Assembly (NCBI GenBank): GCA_030150045.1
Contig: JASLGM010000045.1
Coordinates: 37,068-101,067 of the forward strand
Length of the DNA: 64,000 bases
Origin: Taishania sp.
Lineage (GTDB): Bacteria > Bacteroidota > Bacteroidia > Flavobacteriales_D > Crocinitomicaceae
Reading direction: 5' to 3'
The position numbers and the translations under genes were made by a program. Below, piece by piece: positions 41,762-50,839 of this stretch (position 1 is the first letter of the stretch; the number at the start of each line of letters is the position of its first letter). A model generated the notes under the pieces. The model saw nothing but the letters and a program-made list of their open reading frames with translations. It was not told the origin of the DNA and ran no database searches.

Positions 41762-44317
41762 ATGAATACCATAGACGTTATTGATTTGAAAAAGACCTTT
41801 ACACAAGCCGAAGCTGTCGCTTCAAGTTTAGCCTATTTCAATGGGGATGATTTAGCCGCAACGGTGTGGGTAAACAAATATGCACTAAAAGATTCAGCAG
41901 GTAATATCTACGAGCAAAATCCTAATGATATGCACCGTCGAATTGCTAAAGAATTGGCAAGAGTAGAGGCAAAATATCCGAATGCATTGACAGAGGACGA
42001 AATTTTTGATCTTATCAAAGACTTTAAATACATCATTCCTCAAGGATCACCCATGACAGGAATTGGAAATCCATTTCAGATTGCTTCGCTTTCTAACTGT
42101 TTCGTTATCGGAAACAATGGAGAATCCGATTCTTACGGAGGAATCATGAAAATTGATCAAGAGCAAATTCAATTGATGAAACGCCGTGGAGGAGTAGGGC
42201 ATGACCTTTCACACATTCGTCCAAAAGGGTCGCCTGTAAAAAATAGCGCGCTAACTTCAACCGGATTGGTGCCATTTATGGAACGATTCTCTAATTCAAC
42301 GCGTGAAGTAGCACAAGATGGAAGACGTGGTGCCTTAATGCTTTCCGTTTCAATCAACCATCCAGATGCTGAAGGTTTCATCGATGCAAAAATGACTCAA
42401 GGGAAAGTAACCGGAGCAAACGTTTCTGTTAGAATCTCAGATCAGTTTATGAAAGCGGTTGAAAGTGGAACTTCTTTCGTACAACAATATCCCGTTACTT
42501 CAAAAACTCCTGTATTCACAAAGGAGGCAGATGCAAGTCAACTTTGGAAGAAAATTGTACATAACGCTTGGAAATCAGCAGAACCTGGCATTTTATTCTG
42601 GGATACCATAATCCGCGAATCTGTACCAGATTGTTACGAAGATTTAGGATTCAAAACCGTTTCTACCAATCCGTGTGGGGAAATACCTTTGTGTCCATAC
42701 GATTCATGTCGTTTATTAGCTATAAACCTTTTCTCCTACGTAGAAAACCCATTTACAAAAGACGCCTTCTTTAATAAAGAATTGTTTACAAAACACGTGA
42801 TGTATGCTCAGAAATTAATGGATGATATCATTGATTTGGAGTTGGAAAAAGTAGATTATATATTACAAAAAATTGATCAGGACCCAGAGGAAGAAGAAAT
42901 CAAACGCGTAGAAAGAAATCTTTGGCTGAACATCCGTGAAATGGCTATTAACGGACGTAGAACAGGAATTGGAATCACTGCTGAAGGTGATATGCTTGCC
43001 GCTTTAGGGTTGACATACGGAACGGAAAAAGCAATTGATTTCTCTGTAGAAATTCATAAGTTATTAGCAATCGAAGCTTACCGATCTTCTGTATATGCAG
43101 CTAAAGAAAGAGGTGCTTTCCCAATTTTTGACATCAATAGAGAGAAGAATAATCCATTTATTCAACGATTGAAAGAGGCTGATCCACAATTGTACATGGA
43201 TATGATTGCTCATGGACGAAGAAACATTGCTCTTTTGACTATTGCACCAACAGGTACAACCTCGTTAATGTCGCAAACTTCTTCCGGAATTGAGCCCGTT
43301 TTCTTACCCGTTTATAAAAGACGTAGAAAAGTAAATCCAAACGACAAAAATGTTCGTGTTGATTTTGTAGATGAAGTAGGTGATTCATGGGAAGAATACG
43401 TGGTTTTTCACCATAAATTCAAACAATGGATGGAGGTTAACGGAGTAGACATTACTAAAAACTATTCTCAAGAAGAAATCAACGAGTTGATCGCTCAATC
43501 TCCGTATGCCAATGCCACTTCAAACGATGTTAACTACATGGAAAAAGTACGCATGCAAGGTGAAATTCAAAAATGGGTAGATCATTCCATTTCTGTAACC
43601 ATAAACATGCCTTCTGATGTAACCGAGGAATTGGTAGGTGATTTATATATGGCTGCTTGGAAAGCAGGATGTAAGGGAGTAACCGTTTACCGCGATGGAT
43701 CTCGTTCAGGTGTTTTGATCTCTAACGACGAAAAGAAAGAAGAGAAAAAGGAAGAAAACGTTCAAACATTTTTCCCAACTGAACGTCCACATACACTTGA
43801 AGCAGATGTAGTTCGTTTCCAAAATAATAAAGAGAAATGGATTGCATTTATTGGTAAAATTGACGGGAAACCTTATGAGATTTTCACAGGACTGGCAGAT
43901 GATGAAGATGGAATCGCTGTTCCAAGATGGGTAAACGATGGAATGATACTAAAAAATAGAAACGCCGACGGAACCTCAAGATACGATTTCCAATATTTCA
44001 ATACACGTGGTTACAAAACAACCATCGAAGGGCTTTCGCATAAATTTGATCCAGAATATTGGAATTATGCAAAGTTGATTTCTGGAACTTTACGCCAAGG
44101 AATGAACATTGAAAACGTAGTTGCGTTGATTAATAAATTGCAACTTGATGAGAATATCAACACTTGGAAAAATGGCGTAGCACGTGCTTTGAAAAGATAT
44201 ATTCCGGACGGAACAGAAATTAATTCTCAGAAATGTGGGAACTGTAATGGAACAAATTTATTGTACCAAGAAGGTTGTTTGACATGTAAAGATTGTGGAT
44301 CTTCTAAATGTGGATAA
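41762..44317 (+). CDS. nrdJ: Adenosylcobalamin-dependent (class II) ribonucleotide reductase
   Basis: An 851-residue class II enzyme that reduces ribonucleotides using a radical from coenzyme B12, independent of O2. The N-terminal catalytic core has GIGNPFQIASLSNCFV, STNPCGEIPL (catalytic Cys and Glu) and APTGTTSLM; the C terminus ends in Cys pairs CGNCNGTN...CLTCKDCGSSKCG, used for redox exchange or zinc. The ATG at 41762 follows a strong promoter; an in-frame TTG two codons earlier is less likely. No nrdAB or nrdDG and no B12 synthesis gene is in the window. Confidence 0.95.
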   Translation: MNTIDVIDLKKTFTQAEAVASSLAYFNGDDLAATVWVNKYALKDSAGNIYEQNPNDMHRRIAKELARVEAKYPNALTEDEIFDLIKDFKYIIPQGSPMTGIGNPFQIASLSNCFVIGNNGESDSYGGIMKIDQEQIQLMKRRGGVGHDLSHIRPKGSPVKNSALTSTGLVPFMERFSNSTREVAQDGRRGALMLSVSINHPDAEGFIDAKMTQGKVTGANVSVRISDQFMKAVESGTSFVQQYPVTSKTPVFTKEADASQLWKKIVHNAWKSAEPGILFWDTIIRESVPDCYEDLGFKTVSTNPCGEIPLCPYDSCRLLAINLFSYVENPFTKDAFFNKELFTKHVMYAQKLMDDIIDLELEKVDYILQKIDQDPEEEEIKRVERNLWLNIREMAINGRRTGIGITAEGDMLAALGLTYGTEKAIDFSVEIHKLLAIEAYRSSVYAAKERGAFPIFDINREKNNPFIQRLKEADPQLYMDMIAHGRRNIALLTIAPTGTTSLMSQTSSGIEPVFLPVYKRRRKVNPNDKNVRVDFVDEVGDSWEEYVVFHHKFKQWMEVNGVDITKNYSQEEINELIAQSPYANATSNDVNYMEKVRMQGEIQKWVDHSISVTINMPSDVTEELVGDLYMAAWKAGCKGVTVYRDGSRSGVLISNDEKKEEKKEENVQTFFPTERPHTLEADVVRFQNNKEKWIAFIGKIDGKPYEIFTGLADDEDGIAVPRWVNDGMILKNRNADGTSRYDFQYFNTRGYKTTIEGLSHKFDPEYWNYAKLISGTLRQGMNIENVVALINKLQLDENINTWKNGVARALKRYIPDGTEINSQKCGNCNGTNLLYQEGCLTCKDCGSSKCG

Positions 44318-44335
44318 CCCAAAATATTAAAAATG

Positions 44336-44372
44336 AAAAAAGCTGTTTCAATTATTGAAACAGCTTTTTTTT
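44336..44372 (+). terminator. Terminator after nrdJ
   Basis: Perfect 16-bp stem AAAAAAGCTGTTTCAA / TTGAAACAGCTTTTTT with a 3-nt loop; A-rich and T-rich flanks allow function for the convergent gene as well. Confidence 0.92.
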
Positions 44373-44386
44373 GATGGATATCGTTT

Positions 44387-45298
44387 TTAAAAAGAGGAGA
44401 GCCAAGAAAGTAATGCTTTTCCGTCTACAATACTCCAAGAATGTGGGTGCCTATTTTTTTCAGGATAACGAAAACCTTTGTTTTGTGTAACGATAAGCTC
44501 CGAATGCACATTTCCTAATTGAAACAATTCATTAATGAAAGCACTGCAATCAGTTGCGTTCATAGATAGAAAATCACTGTTCCTTTCATTCATCCACCAT
44601 ATTACATCCGGCTCAGTGTAGATTCTGATGGGTACAGAAATTAACTTTTTTACATTCTTTTGTTCCCAATCCGAATAAGAATAAGGTGAAATACGATGGT
44701 AGTTTTCCAATTCATTTTTCGGCGTTCCGTTAAAAATTTCTTCTAATCGTTCTATCACATATCTATTTTCAGCAGAAGCGTTATCCTTGTTTAAATAAAT
44801 GTCACGTTCACACATCGTATAAAAGCGTTCAAAATCTAGTGGAGGATCGATTGCAAAAACCGCTTTAGGTTTAGTATTTGCCTCTTGAGCGTATTTTATG
44901 GCAGCGCTTCCACCAATAGAGAAGCCACCAATAAAATAAGGTAAATCTGTGAGTTGATACCTTTGTTGCGCTTCAGTTATCAAAAGCTGTAGTTGGTATT
45001 GACTCTTATCATCAATGCCAAAAGAAAGGGTTCCTTCTTGCAAAATGGGAATCATTGTTAAATAGCCGTTTTGCGCCAATAATTTGGGTAACTCGGATTG
45101 TTTTTCCACATTTTCGGCATCTTCACCAAAACCTGGAAGCAAAACCATTAACCCTTTTATAGCTTTTACATTCGGAAGATAAGCTGTGAAGTTGTTCACT
45201 TTTGGATGACCTCCATTGAGCGCATGAAACTCTGTTTTCTGTGTAAATCCAAGAGAAATAATCCCTAGAAAGGTAAGTGTTAAAAAGATTCTCTTCAT
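44387..45298 (-). CDS. Secreted alpha/beta hydrolase (esterase-like)
   Basis: A 303-residue protein with signal peptide MKRIFLTLTFLGIISLGFTQ and an alpha/beta hydrolase fold: LMVLLPGFGEDAEN (oxyanion loop), nucleophile elbow GGFSIGGSAA (Ser about 138) and a possible catalytic His in RHPHSWSIVDG near the C terminus. Similar to poorly characterised secreted esterases or peptidases; substrate unknown. Convergent with nrdJ across a shared terminator. Confidence 0.8.
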   Translation of the reverse strand: MKRIFLTLTFLGIISLGFTQKTEFHALNGGHPKVNNFTAYLPNVKAIKGLMVLLPGFGEDAENVEKQSELPKLLAQNGYLTMIPILQEGTLSFGIDDKSQYQLQLLITEAQQRYQLTDLPYFIGGFSIGGSAAIKYAQEANTKPKAVFAIDPPLDFERFYTMCERDIYLNKDNASAENRYVIERLEEIFNGTPKNELENYHRISPYSYSDWEQKNVKKLISVPIRIYTEPDVIWWMNERNSDFLSMNATDCSAFINELFQLGNVHSELIVTQNKGFRYPEKNRHPHSWSIVDGKALLSWLSSF

Positions 45299-45373
45299 GA
45301 TTTTTTATTTGCTGCGTTTAAGTTACACTTCAAGTGAAGATAAATAAAGTATTAATATTTTCTGCTTTTATTT

Positions 45374-45520
45374 GGCAGCCATTTCGGTCTACCTGCTTTA
45401 GTAAATTCATGAGAAAAGGGTTCGCTGTAAATTTCCCTCGAGCTTCCGTTGGTCGCTGAGACAAACAAACGCTCACACCTTTTTCACATCATTTAGCTAC
45501 CGCACTTCGCCCGGGCTGGA
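45374..45520 (+). repeat. F1 interspersed hairpin repeat, copy 5
   Basis: GGCAGCCATTTCGGTCTAC start, GCCCGGGCTGGA end, core GAGCTTCCGTTGGTCGCT. Left arm TAAATTCATGAGAAAAGGGT and right arm CACCTTTTTCACATCATTTA pair. It is followed 70 bp on by F2 copy 5; both fill the 45299-45791 gap. Confidence 0.85.
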
Positions 45521-45590
45521 GTGCAGTAGCATTTCTCGTTGGAACGTAAGTTGAATATTTTCTTAAAAATGTTCGCTTGAAAACCTATCT

Positions 45591-45700
45591 CCGTTAAGGA
45601 TAGCAGCGGCATCCTTTTGTTTCCAACTGGTGTTGGAACAAAAGATATAGCGGATAGCCTGGTCTTTTCCTTATGGAATAAGGGAAAGAAGCGGCCAAAA
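45591..45700 (+). repeat. F2 interspersed repeat, copy 5
   Basis: CCGTTAAGGATAGCAGCGGC start, hairpin CTTTTGTTTCCAAC / GTTGGAACAAAAG, then GCGGATAGCCTGG, hairpin CTTTTCCTTAT / ATAAGGGAAAG and GCGGCCAAAAG. Hairpin sequences differ from the other copies but pairing is kept. Confidence 0.8.
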
Positions 45701-45731
45701 GGAAAAACAGCTAACAAATGTATTGTGTAAG

Positions 45732-45771
45732 AAACAAAAAATGCGTGTTAAAGCCATTGTTTAACACGCAT
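45732..45771 (-). terminator. Terminator of the DUF1573 lipoprotein gene
   Basis: Perfect 12-bp stem ATGCGTGTTAAA / TTTAACACGCAT (45741-45752, 45760-45771); T-run on the minus strand. Confidence 0.88.
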
Positions 45772-45791
45772 CTTTGGAATAGTTTACTTCC

Positions 45792-46298
45792 TTATTTTAC
45801 GTTCGCTCGAACTTCAATTTTGTGGATTTTTTCTGCAGTATTCGCAGTGACAGTTACCGTTTTTCGTTGTTCACCTTCTTGTCCAGGATTAGATTTAAAC
45901 ACAACTTGAATTTCATCCGATTGCCCTGGAGCGATGGGTTTCTCTGGTTTCTTAGGCGTCGTACATCCACAAGTTGCAGAAACGTCCGAAATGATTAAGG
46001 GTTTGTCGCCTGTATTGGTCACTTTAAACGTTGTTTTGTTTTCTACTTCAGCCTTGACATCACCAAAATTATGTTCCATTTTATCGAAAGAGAGCGATGT
46101 AGATGAAGCGATAATTTCTCGTTCACGTGCTTCTTCTTCCTCGCGGATTTTTTTCAAACTTTCATCCAGCTCTTTCGCACTTTGACCATTAGCAGAAATG
46201 GTACTTTCGATTTCTTTGTCTCTCAAATCTTTCACTTCTTCGTTCTGGCAAGCTGTAAATACGGCAAGGCAAAAGATACCAATAACATATTTTTTCAT
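45792..46298 (-). CDS. DUF1573 lipoprotein
   Basis: A 168-residue lipoprotein (MKKYVIGIFCLAVFTAC, Cys17) with a coiled, charged linker (about 20-65) and a C-terminal DUF1573 Ig-like domain: MEHNFGDVKAEVENKTTFKVTNTGDKPLIISDVSATCGCTTP...PGQEGEQRKTVTV. The CGCT pair is a family hallmark. Bacteroidota DUF1573 proteins are envelope proteins of unknown role. It is 24 bp downstream of the S41 protease gene, likely the same transcript. Confidence 0.87.
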   Translation of the reverse strand: MKKYVIGIFCLAVFTACQNEEVKDLRDKEIESTISANGQSAKELDESLKKIREEEEAREREIIASSTSLSFDKMEHNFGDVKAEVENKTTFKVTNTGDKPLIISDVSATCGCTTPKKPEKPIAPGQSDEIQVVFKSNPGQEGEQRKTVTVTANTAEKIHKIEVRANVK

Positions 46299-46322
46299 AG
46301 TCGTCTAATTATTTTCTTTCCT

Positions 46323-47939
46323 TTATTTATTGTCTAAACCAGCGTTTTTGTACTCGTTAGAATGGAGTACGCGAATGCCTCGTTGTAGAATTTCATTTCC
46401 CTCATTTGAGATTTTATAAAACACGGATGGATCATATAGATTTTGTCCCATGTAGGCTTTCATCAATCGGGTAAGTGATTTTTTTGAAACCTCAAATTGT
46501 TCATTATTGTATTCAATTTCGTGATCTTCTTTGGCAAATTTGAAGAAATCTGTGATAAATTCCTCATCAATCTTGAATTCTTTTATAAAAACGTCAGGAT
46601 TTGGGTATTTGGCCAACAATTGTTCTCTGTTGTTGTTCATGTATCGGGTTGAATATTGGTACACTGCCCCTTTACGAATTAACTGCGTATACAAATTGTT
46701 TACTTCTGATGTGTCGAGCGGTACAAAGATGTCGGGCATCACGCCACCGCCGCCATAAACCTTACGCCCTTTGATAAGGGTTTTAACCGCAAGGCTTTCG
46801 TCCAAGTGAATGGAGTCTTTGTGGTAATATTCACCGTGATCGTAACGGTTGTTTAAATCTTTTCGGTAGTCCATTACGTCATCGTATGGTTTTTGAATGA
46901 AACGTCCCGTAGGAGTGAAGTATCGGGCGATGGTCAAGCGAATTTGAGAGCCGTCTGTAATATTTATAGGGCGTTGAACGAGGCCTTTACCAAAGGTTCT
47001 TCGACCAACGATTAGTCCACGGTCCCAATCTTGAACGGCACCACTCACAATTTCACTTGCAGAGGCTGAATGTTCATTTGTTAACACAACTAAGCGACCA
47101 GTTTCAAATGCATTTTTTCTTTCTGTTCTCAAGTTTTGACGTGGTTGCGCACGACCTTCTGAGTACACAATGAGTTTGTCACCAGATAGAAACTGATCAA
47201 CCAATTCATGTGCAGCACGAAGTACACCACCTCCATTGTTTTGTAGATCCAAAATCAAATCCTTCATGCCTTTACTTTTCAAAAGCGTCAAAGCTTCTTC
47301 GACTTCTTGCGTAGTAGTATTCGAAAAACTGTTGAGTTTTATGTATCCAATATTTTTATCAATCATATAAGCTGCGTCCACTGAATTAATAGGGATTTTG
47401 TCTCTCACAATTGTAAATTGAATAAATTCAGGTACACCACGTCTACGGATAAATACTTTTACCTTTGTTCCTTTATCGCCCATTAGACGTTCACGAATAG
47501 CGGTTGTTTTCAGACCTTTTCCAGCAATCGTATCTTGATCAACAATTATCAATTGGTCACCCGGAAGAATGCCTACTTTTTCACTTGGTCCACCTGGAAT
47601 GGTTTGTAATACTGTAAATGTATCTTTCATCAATTGATAACGTATACCGATACCGACAAAGCTTCCTTGAATACTTTGATTCGCAGCATCCACATCTTCT
47701 TTCGAGATAAAAGTTGAGTGTGGATCTAAATTTTCTAGCATTGCCACAATTGCCGAATCAATTTCCAATTTATTGTAATAAGAGATTACTGTTGAATCGA
47801 TCAATTTATCTTCTTGCACTGGATCAACGTATAATCTTTTGACGTAATATAATACTTCGTTGAATTTGTCAGGTTTTTGTTGAGCAAAAGACGATGAGGC
47901 AAGAAAACTTGCTAAACATATAAAAAGGAGTGTACGCAT
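46323..47939 (-). CDS. C-terminal processing peptidase (S41 family, CtpA/Prc-like)
   Basis: A 538-residue secreted protease (signal peptide MRTLLFICLASFLASSSFAQ; the ATG at 47937-47939 is chosen over an earlier in-frame start) with a PDZ domain (VGIGIRYQLMKDT...GILPGDQLIIVDQ) and the S41 catalytic core: LILDLQNNGGGVL, nucleophile in EHSASASEIVSGA and general base Lys in GRRTFGKGLVQ. Prc/Ctp enzymes trim C termini of envelope proteins. Upstream of the DUF1573 lipoprotein gene. Confidence 0.93.
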   Translation of the reverse strand: MRTLLFICLASFLASSSFAQQKPDKFNEVLYYVKRLYVDPVQEDKLIDSTVISYYNKLEIDSAIVAMLENLDPHSTFISKEDVDAANQSIQGSFVGIGIRYQLMKDTFTVLQTIPGGPSEKVGILPGDQLIIVDQDTIAGKGLKTTAIRERLMGDKGTKVKVFIRRRGVPEFIQFTIVRDKIPINSVDAAYMIDKNIGYIKLNSFSNTTTQEVEEALTLLKSKGMKDLILDLQNNGGGVLRAAHELVDQFLSGDKLIVYSEGRAQPRQNLRTERKNAFETGRLVVLTNEHSASASEIVSGAVQDWDRGLIVGRRTFGKGLVQRPINITDGSQIRLTIARYFTPTGRFIQKPYDDVMDYRKDLNNRYDHGEYYHKDSIHLDESLAVKTLIKGRKVYGGGGVMPDIFVPLDTSEVNNLYTQLIRKGAVYQYSTRYMNNNREQLLAKYPNPDVFIKEFKIDEEFITDFFKFAKEDHEIEYNNEQFEVSKKSLTRLMKAYMGQNLYDPSVFYKISNEGNEILQRGIRVLHSNEYKNAGLDNK

Positions 47940-48125
47940 GGTTTTATTTTTCAAATGTGAATTTATCATTTTCTATTGAATTTCTAGTTAATTAACTGCT
48001 TTTTCTAGCGTTAAATTGAGTTTTTTAATGGGAATGATCAACAACCATATGTTAATCAATTTCTGTTCCAAAAGTAATTGTTGCTTGATATTTGATCTAC
48101 TTTTAAAAAGATACAAAAAGTGAAT

Positions 48126-49028
48126 ATGAAATATACCTTAATAGTGGCGTTGAGCCTTTTCTCTTGGATAACCTTTGGACAGTCGCATCAAATTGATATG
48201 TTGGATACTTATTACAACCAAGGGCATTACAAAAAAGTGCATAAGTTAGCCAGTAAATTGGCCGATAGACCAGAAAACGATTATTCCATGAAACCGCGAT
48301 TGTTTCAGGCTTTAGCTATGTTACAGTTGGCTGAAAACAAAGTTTGGCTGAAAACCCATCCGGGAGCAATGTATCAAGCACGTGAAATTATTTTGGAGTT
48401 AAAAGGACGTTCGGACGGTGTTGAAATTATGGAAACATATCAAATGGAAATTGCCTCGCTTAAAGCTGATTTGATGTCTCGACTTGCCGATTACAAGGTT
48501 TCTGGCAGGGACAAAGATTACACGCAGTTGAATGATGTCGTGGTGGAATTGTTTGGTAACGTGAATACTTCTAAAATCGAAAACAACGACCAGATAGCTT
48601 CTAAACCCGTTAAGCCAACACCGACAACGAGTTTCAAATTTGATGCTAAAGACAGAGATGAAATGGTCTTGTATGCAAAACAGCAATTGGGCGTGAAATA
48701 TGTGCCTGCTGGAGTTACACCAAAAGGATTTGATTGTTCAGGATATACAACATATATCTTTTCTGCGTACAAAATTTCTTTGCCTCGACGCGCAGTCGAT
48801 CAATACAATAAGTCGACAAAAGTGAAGGAGAAAGACGTGCAAAAAGGAGATTTGGTGTTCTTTGATAGCGGTAATGGTGTTAATCACGTGGGAATGATTG
48901 TTTCTGAAAAAGGCCAAGCACCAGTGATGATTCACGCCAGTACGTCGCAAGGGATTGTTGTGACTGAAATTGGAGCTTCAGAATATTGGAAGAAAAGATT
49001 AAAAGGTTACGGAACGTTTCTGCAATAA
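48126..49028 (+). CDS. NlpC/P60 family cell-wall hydrolase
   Basis: A 300-residue protein (signal peptide MKYTLIVALSLFSWITFGQ; ATG at 48126, with a GTG two codons upstream ignored). The N-terminal 150 residues are helical, then an NlpC/P60 domain with catalytic Cys204 in GFDCSGYT, His in NHVGMIV and the third residue in MIHAST, the C40 triad of D,L-endopeptidases that cut peptidoglycan stem peptides. No SH3 or LysM domain is evident. Terminator downstream. Confidence 0.9.
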   Translation: MKYTLIVALSLFSWITFGQSHQIDMLDTYYNQGHYKKVHKLASKLADRPENDYSMKPRLFQALAMLQLAENKVWLKTHPGAMYQAREIILELKGRSDGVEIMETYQMEIASLKADLMSRLADYKVSGRDKDYTQLNDVVVELFGNVNTSKIENNDQIASKPVKPTPTTSFKFDAKDRDEMVLYAKQQLGVKYVPAGVTPKGFDCSGYTTYIFSAYKISLPRRAVDQYNKSTKVKEKDVQKGDLVFFDSGNGVNHVGMIVSEKGQAPVMIHASTSQGIVVTEIGASEYWKKRLKGYGTFLQ

Positions 49029-49048
49029 ATAATCATTAAAAATAAAGG

Positions 49049-49081
49049 AAAGGAAGTTGTGTTTTGCGGCTTCCTTTTTTT
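49049..49081 (+). terminator. Terminator after the NlpC/P60 gene
   Basis: AAAGGAAG / CTTCCTTT (49049-49056, 49070-49077) with a 13-nt loop and T-run, 20 bases after the stop. Confidence 0.75.
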
Positions 49082-49117
49082 GTTACAAGTAAGTAAAAGG
49101 TTGAAAAATAGAGCCTC

Positions 49118-49215
49118 GCGTTAGGGATAATAGAGGAAAGCTTTTTTCATAGAAAAAACTTGTAACGGATAGCCCGACCCCTCACCAAGTAGTTTGGGGA
49201 GGGGGGACGCCCAAA
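49118..49215 (+). repeat. F2 interspersed repeat, copy 6
   Basis: GCGTTAGGGATAATAGAGG start; hairpins AAGCTTTTTTC / GAAAAAACTT (one offset base) and CCCCTCACCAA / TTTGGGGAGGGG; ACGGATAGCCCGACCCC between; ends ACGCCCAAAT. Here F2 precedes F1 (opposite order to the other pairs). Confidence 0.8.
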
Positions 49216-49243
49216 TAAAAAAGATAATTATAGGGAAATATTT

Positions 49244-49390
49244 GGCATCCATTTCGGTCTACGCGTTTTAGTAAACTCTGTTAAAAGGGGTCGCGTACAG
49301 TTTTCCACGTGCTTCCGTTGGTCGCAGTGGTAAACTGGCGTTCACACCGTTTAACCTTCCTTTAGCTATCACGCTTTGCCCGGGCTGATA
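49244..49390 (+). repeat. F1 interspersed hairpin repeat, copy 6
   Basis: GGCATCCATTTCGGTCTACG start, TGCCCGGGCTGAT end, core stem TTTTCCAC / GTGGTAAA around GTGCTTCCGTTGGTCGCA (the loop AGC/GCT pair is changed to TGC/GCA, still complementary). Arms GTTAAAAGG and CCGTTTAAC also pair. Confidence 0.85.
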
Positions 49391-49408
49391 TCCGTTTGAA
49401 ATGAAGTG

Positions 49409-50605
49409 TTATTTTCTTTCATAAATGGTGCTTTTTCCTGAGCAAATAACGGCAATTCCTGCACAAATTAAAGCAGGGAGTAAGACGTGAATGCCGAAAA
49501 GTTCATAGGCCATTATTCCGCAAGCGAAGGGTGTTTTTGTGCAAGCAGCAAAAGGAACAACTAAACCAATAGCCGCCCAAAATAGGGAATCAGTGCCCAT
49601 ATATATTGCATAGGAACTTCCCAAACACGCTCCAATAAAAAATAGGGGAGTTACTTCTCCGCCTTTGAAACCTCCACTTGTTGAGAGTAGGGTAAAGAGC
49701 ATTTTTAGCATGAAGAAAGTGAATGGAACCCCAGTGAGAAATGCTTGTTCTATCGTTGATAATCCAAGGCCTAAAAATGTCGTGTCACCCCAAATAAATG
49801 TGAGGGCTAAAATGATGCTTCCTGCGTAAAATGTACGTAATGATGGAGATTGTATTTTTGACCAAACTTTTGGGAGAAAGTGTGTGAGGTAAATAAAAAT
49901 AAAGGAAATGATTCCAGCTGCTATTCCAAAAATAATAAGGAATAGAGTGTTTTCTGAATACCAATCTATTTTCGGGATTTCAGGGAAATGTAAATGAGAA
50001 ATGGGCCAAAATGTGGTGAGATAAAAGGAGCAAAATGAAGATGAAGATACGATTAAAAAATGGCTTACTTTTAGGTGAGATTTAGACCATTCGAAAGCAA
50101 ATATGCTGGCGGTTAATGGAGTGCCAAATACGGCTGAAAATCCTGCTGCAACTGCTGATCGGACGAATACAGAAGTTAGTTGAGGAGAGAGACGAAAATA
50201 TTTTCCAATTGCCGTTGCCCATCCCGCACTCATTTGTACGGCTGTGCTTTCACGTCCTACAGATGCGCCAACCATGTGTGACAAAACCGTACTGATAAAG
50301 ATGAAAGGTGCTGCTAAAAATGGTAGTTGAAAGGTATTGGAATCTGCTGAAACCACAAGTTGCGTGTTGCCATTTTGAAAATTCCCTCCCCACTTTTGAT
50401 ACGAATATGTTGTTGCATATCCCACGATCGGAAGAAAAAAGATAATCCAAAGGTGGTCCATTCTGTAAGAGCTAACTGTTTGTAACATCCATAGAAAAAG
50501 GCAACCAAACGTAGAGACAATCGCAATTAATAATGCCCAAATAAATAGATGTCTGAATAGAAAGGAAAAGTGTTTCGAGTTTACGTATGAATTGAAAATG
50601 AGCAT
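49409..50605 (-). CDS. CLC-F-type fluoride/proton antiporter
   Basis: A 398-residue ClC-fold protein with about ten membrane segments and no CBS region. Pore motifs are of the fluoride-specific CLC-F branch: GASVGREST (113-121, Glu119 gating) and TSGGFKGGEVTPLFFIGA instead of GSGIP / GREGP chloride types. It should export fluoride at the inner membrane. A fluoride riboswitch directly precedes it, and the Shine-Dalgarno AGGA 6 bp before the ATG lies within the switching hairpin. Complete and alone in its transcript. Confidence 0.93.
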   Translation of the reverse strand: MLIFNSYVNSKHFSFLFRHLFIWALLIAIVSTFGCLFLWMLQTVSSYRMDHLWIIFFLPIVGYATTYSYQKWGGNFQNGNTQLVVSADSNTFQLPFLAAPFIFISTVLSHMVGASVGRESTAVQMSAGWATAIGKYFRLSPQLTSVFVRSAVAAGFSAVFGTPLTASIFAFEWSKSHLKVSHFLIVSSSSFCSFYLTTFWPISHLHFPEIPKIDWYSENTLFLIIFGIAAGIISFIFIYLTHFLPKVWSKIQSPSLRTFYAGSIILALTFIWGDTTFLGLGLSTIEQAFLTGVPFTFFMLKMLFTLLSTSGGFKGGEVTPLFFIGACLGSSYAIYMGTDSLFWAAIGLVVPFAACTKTPFACGIMAYELFGIHVLLPALICAGIAVICSGKSTIYERK

Positions 50606-50690
50606 AATTATCCTGATTAAATGACATGTATTTAATTAACCAGGCGTCATCAGTTCCGAAGAACGGTTCAATAGGAAGAACACCATTTCC
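50606..50690 (-). promoter_or_regulatory. Fluoride (crcB-type) riboswitch with RBS-sequestering platform
   Basis: On the minus strand the aptamer 50690-50640 reads GGAAATGGTGTTCTTCC, then GAACCGTTCTTCGGAAC, then TGATGACGCCTGG, matching every conserved block of the fluoride riboswitch (G-rich start, ATGGTGTTC, stem-loop with UUCG, UGAUGACNCCU). The 3' CCTGGTTAATTAAA can alternatively pair with TTTAATCAGG (ends at the Shine-Dalgarno CAGGA), so without fluoride the RBS would be masked and with fluoride it would be freed. The pairing is read from sequence; the direction of switching is inferred. Confidence 0.93.
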
Positions 50691-50697
50691 TTAATTG

Positions 50698-50730
50698 TAA
50701 AAGTACTTTTTCTTTTTTTAACAAGACAAA
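50698..50730 (-). promoter_or_regulatory. Putative promoter of the fluoride antiporter transcript
   Basis: On the minus strand TTTG (50730-50727), 21 bp spacer and TACTTTTA (50705-50698), a near match to TAnnTTTG. It starts just upstream of the aptamer. Confidence 0.45.
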
Positions 50731-50756
50731 AAAGCCTGAAATTTCTTTCAGGCCTT
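50727..50756 (-). terminator. Second terminator after the lectin/PKD gene
   Basis: AAGCCTGAAA / TTTCAGGCCTT with one bulged C, loop TTTC, T-run on the minus strand. It insulates the fluoride transcript from upstream read-through. Confidence 0.68.
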
Positions 50757-50791
50757 AATGTAAACTATTATTGAAAACGGTTTTGATTAAG

Positions 50792-50822
50792 AAAAAAGGG
50801 AGAATATAAACTGATTCTCCCT
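50792..50822 (-). terminator. First terminator after the lectin/PKD gene
   Basis: Perfect 9-bp stem AGGGAGAAT / ATTCTCCCT (50797-50805, 50814-50822) followed on the minus strand by TTTTT, 17 bases after the stop. Confidence 0.88.
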
Positions 50823-50839
50823 AATTAATCTAACTTACT

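Noticed and set aside
49409..50605. Chloride channel annotation for the 49.4-kb ClC gene
   Set aside because: The GREST and GGFKGGEVTP motifs and the upstream fluoride riboswitch point to a CLC-F fluoride antiporter instead.
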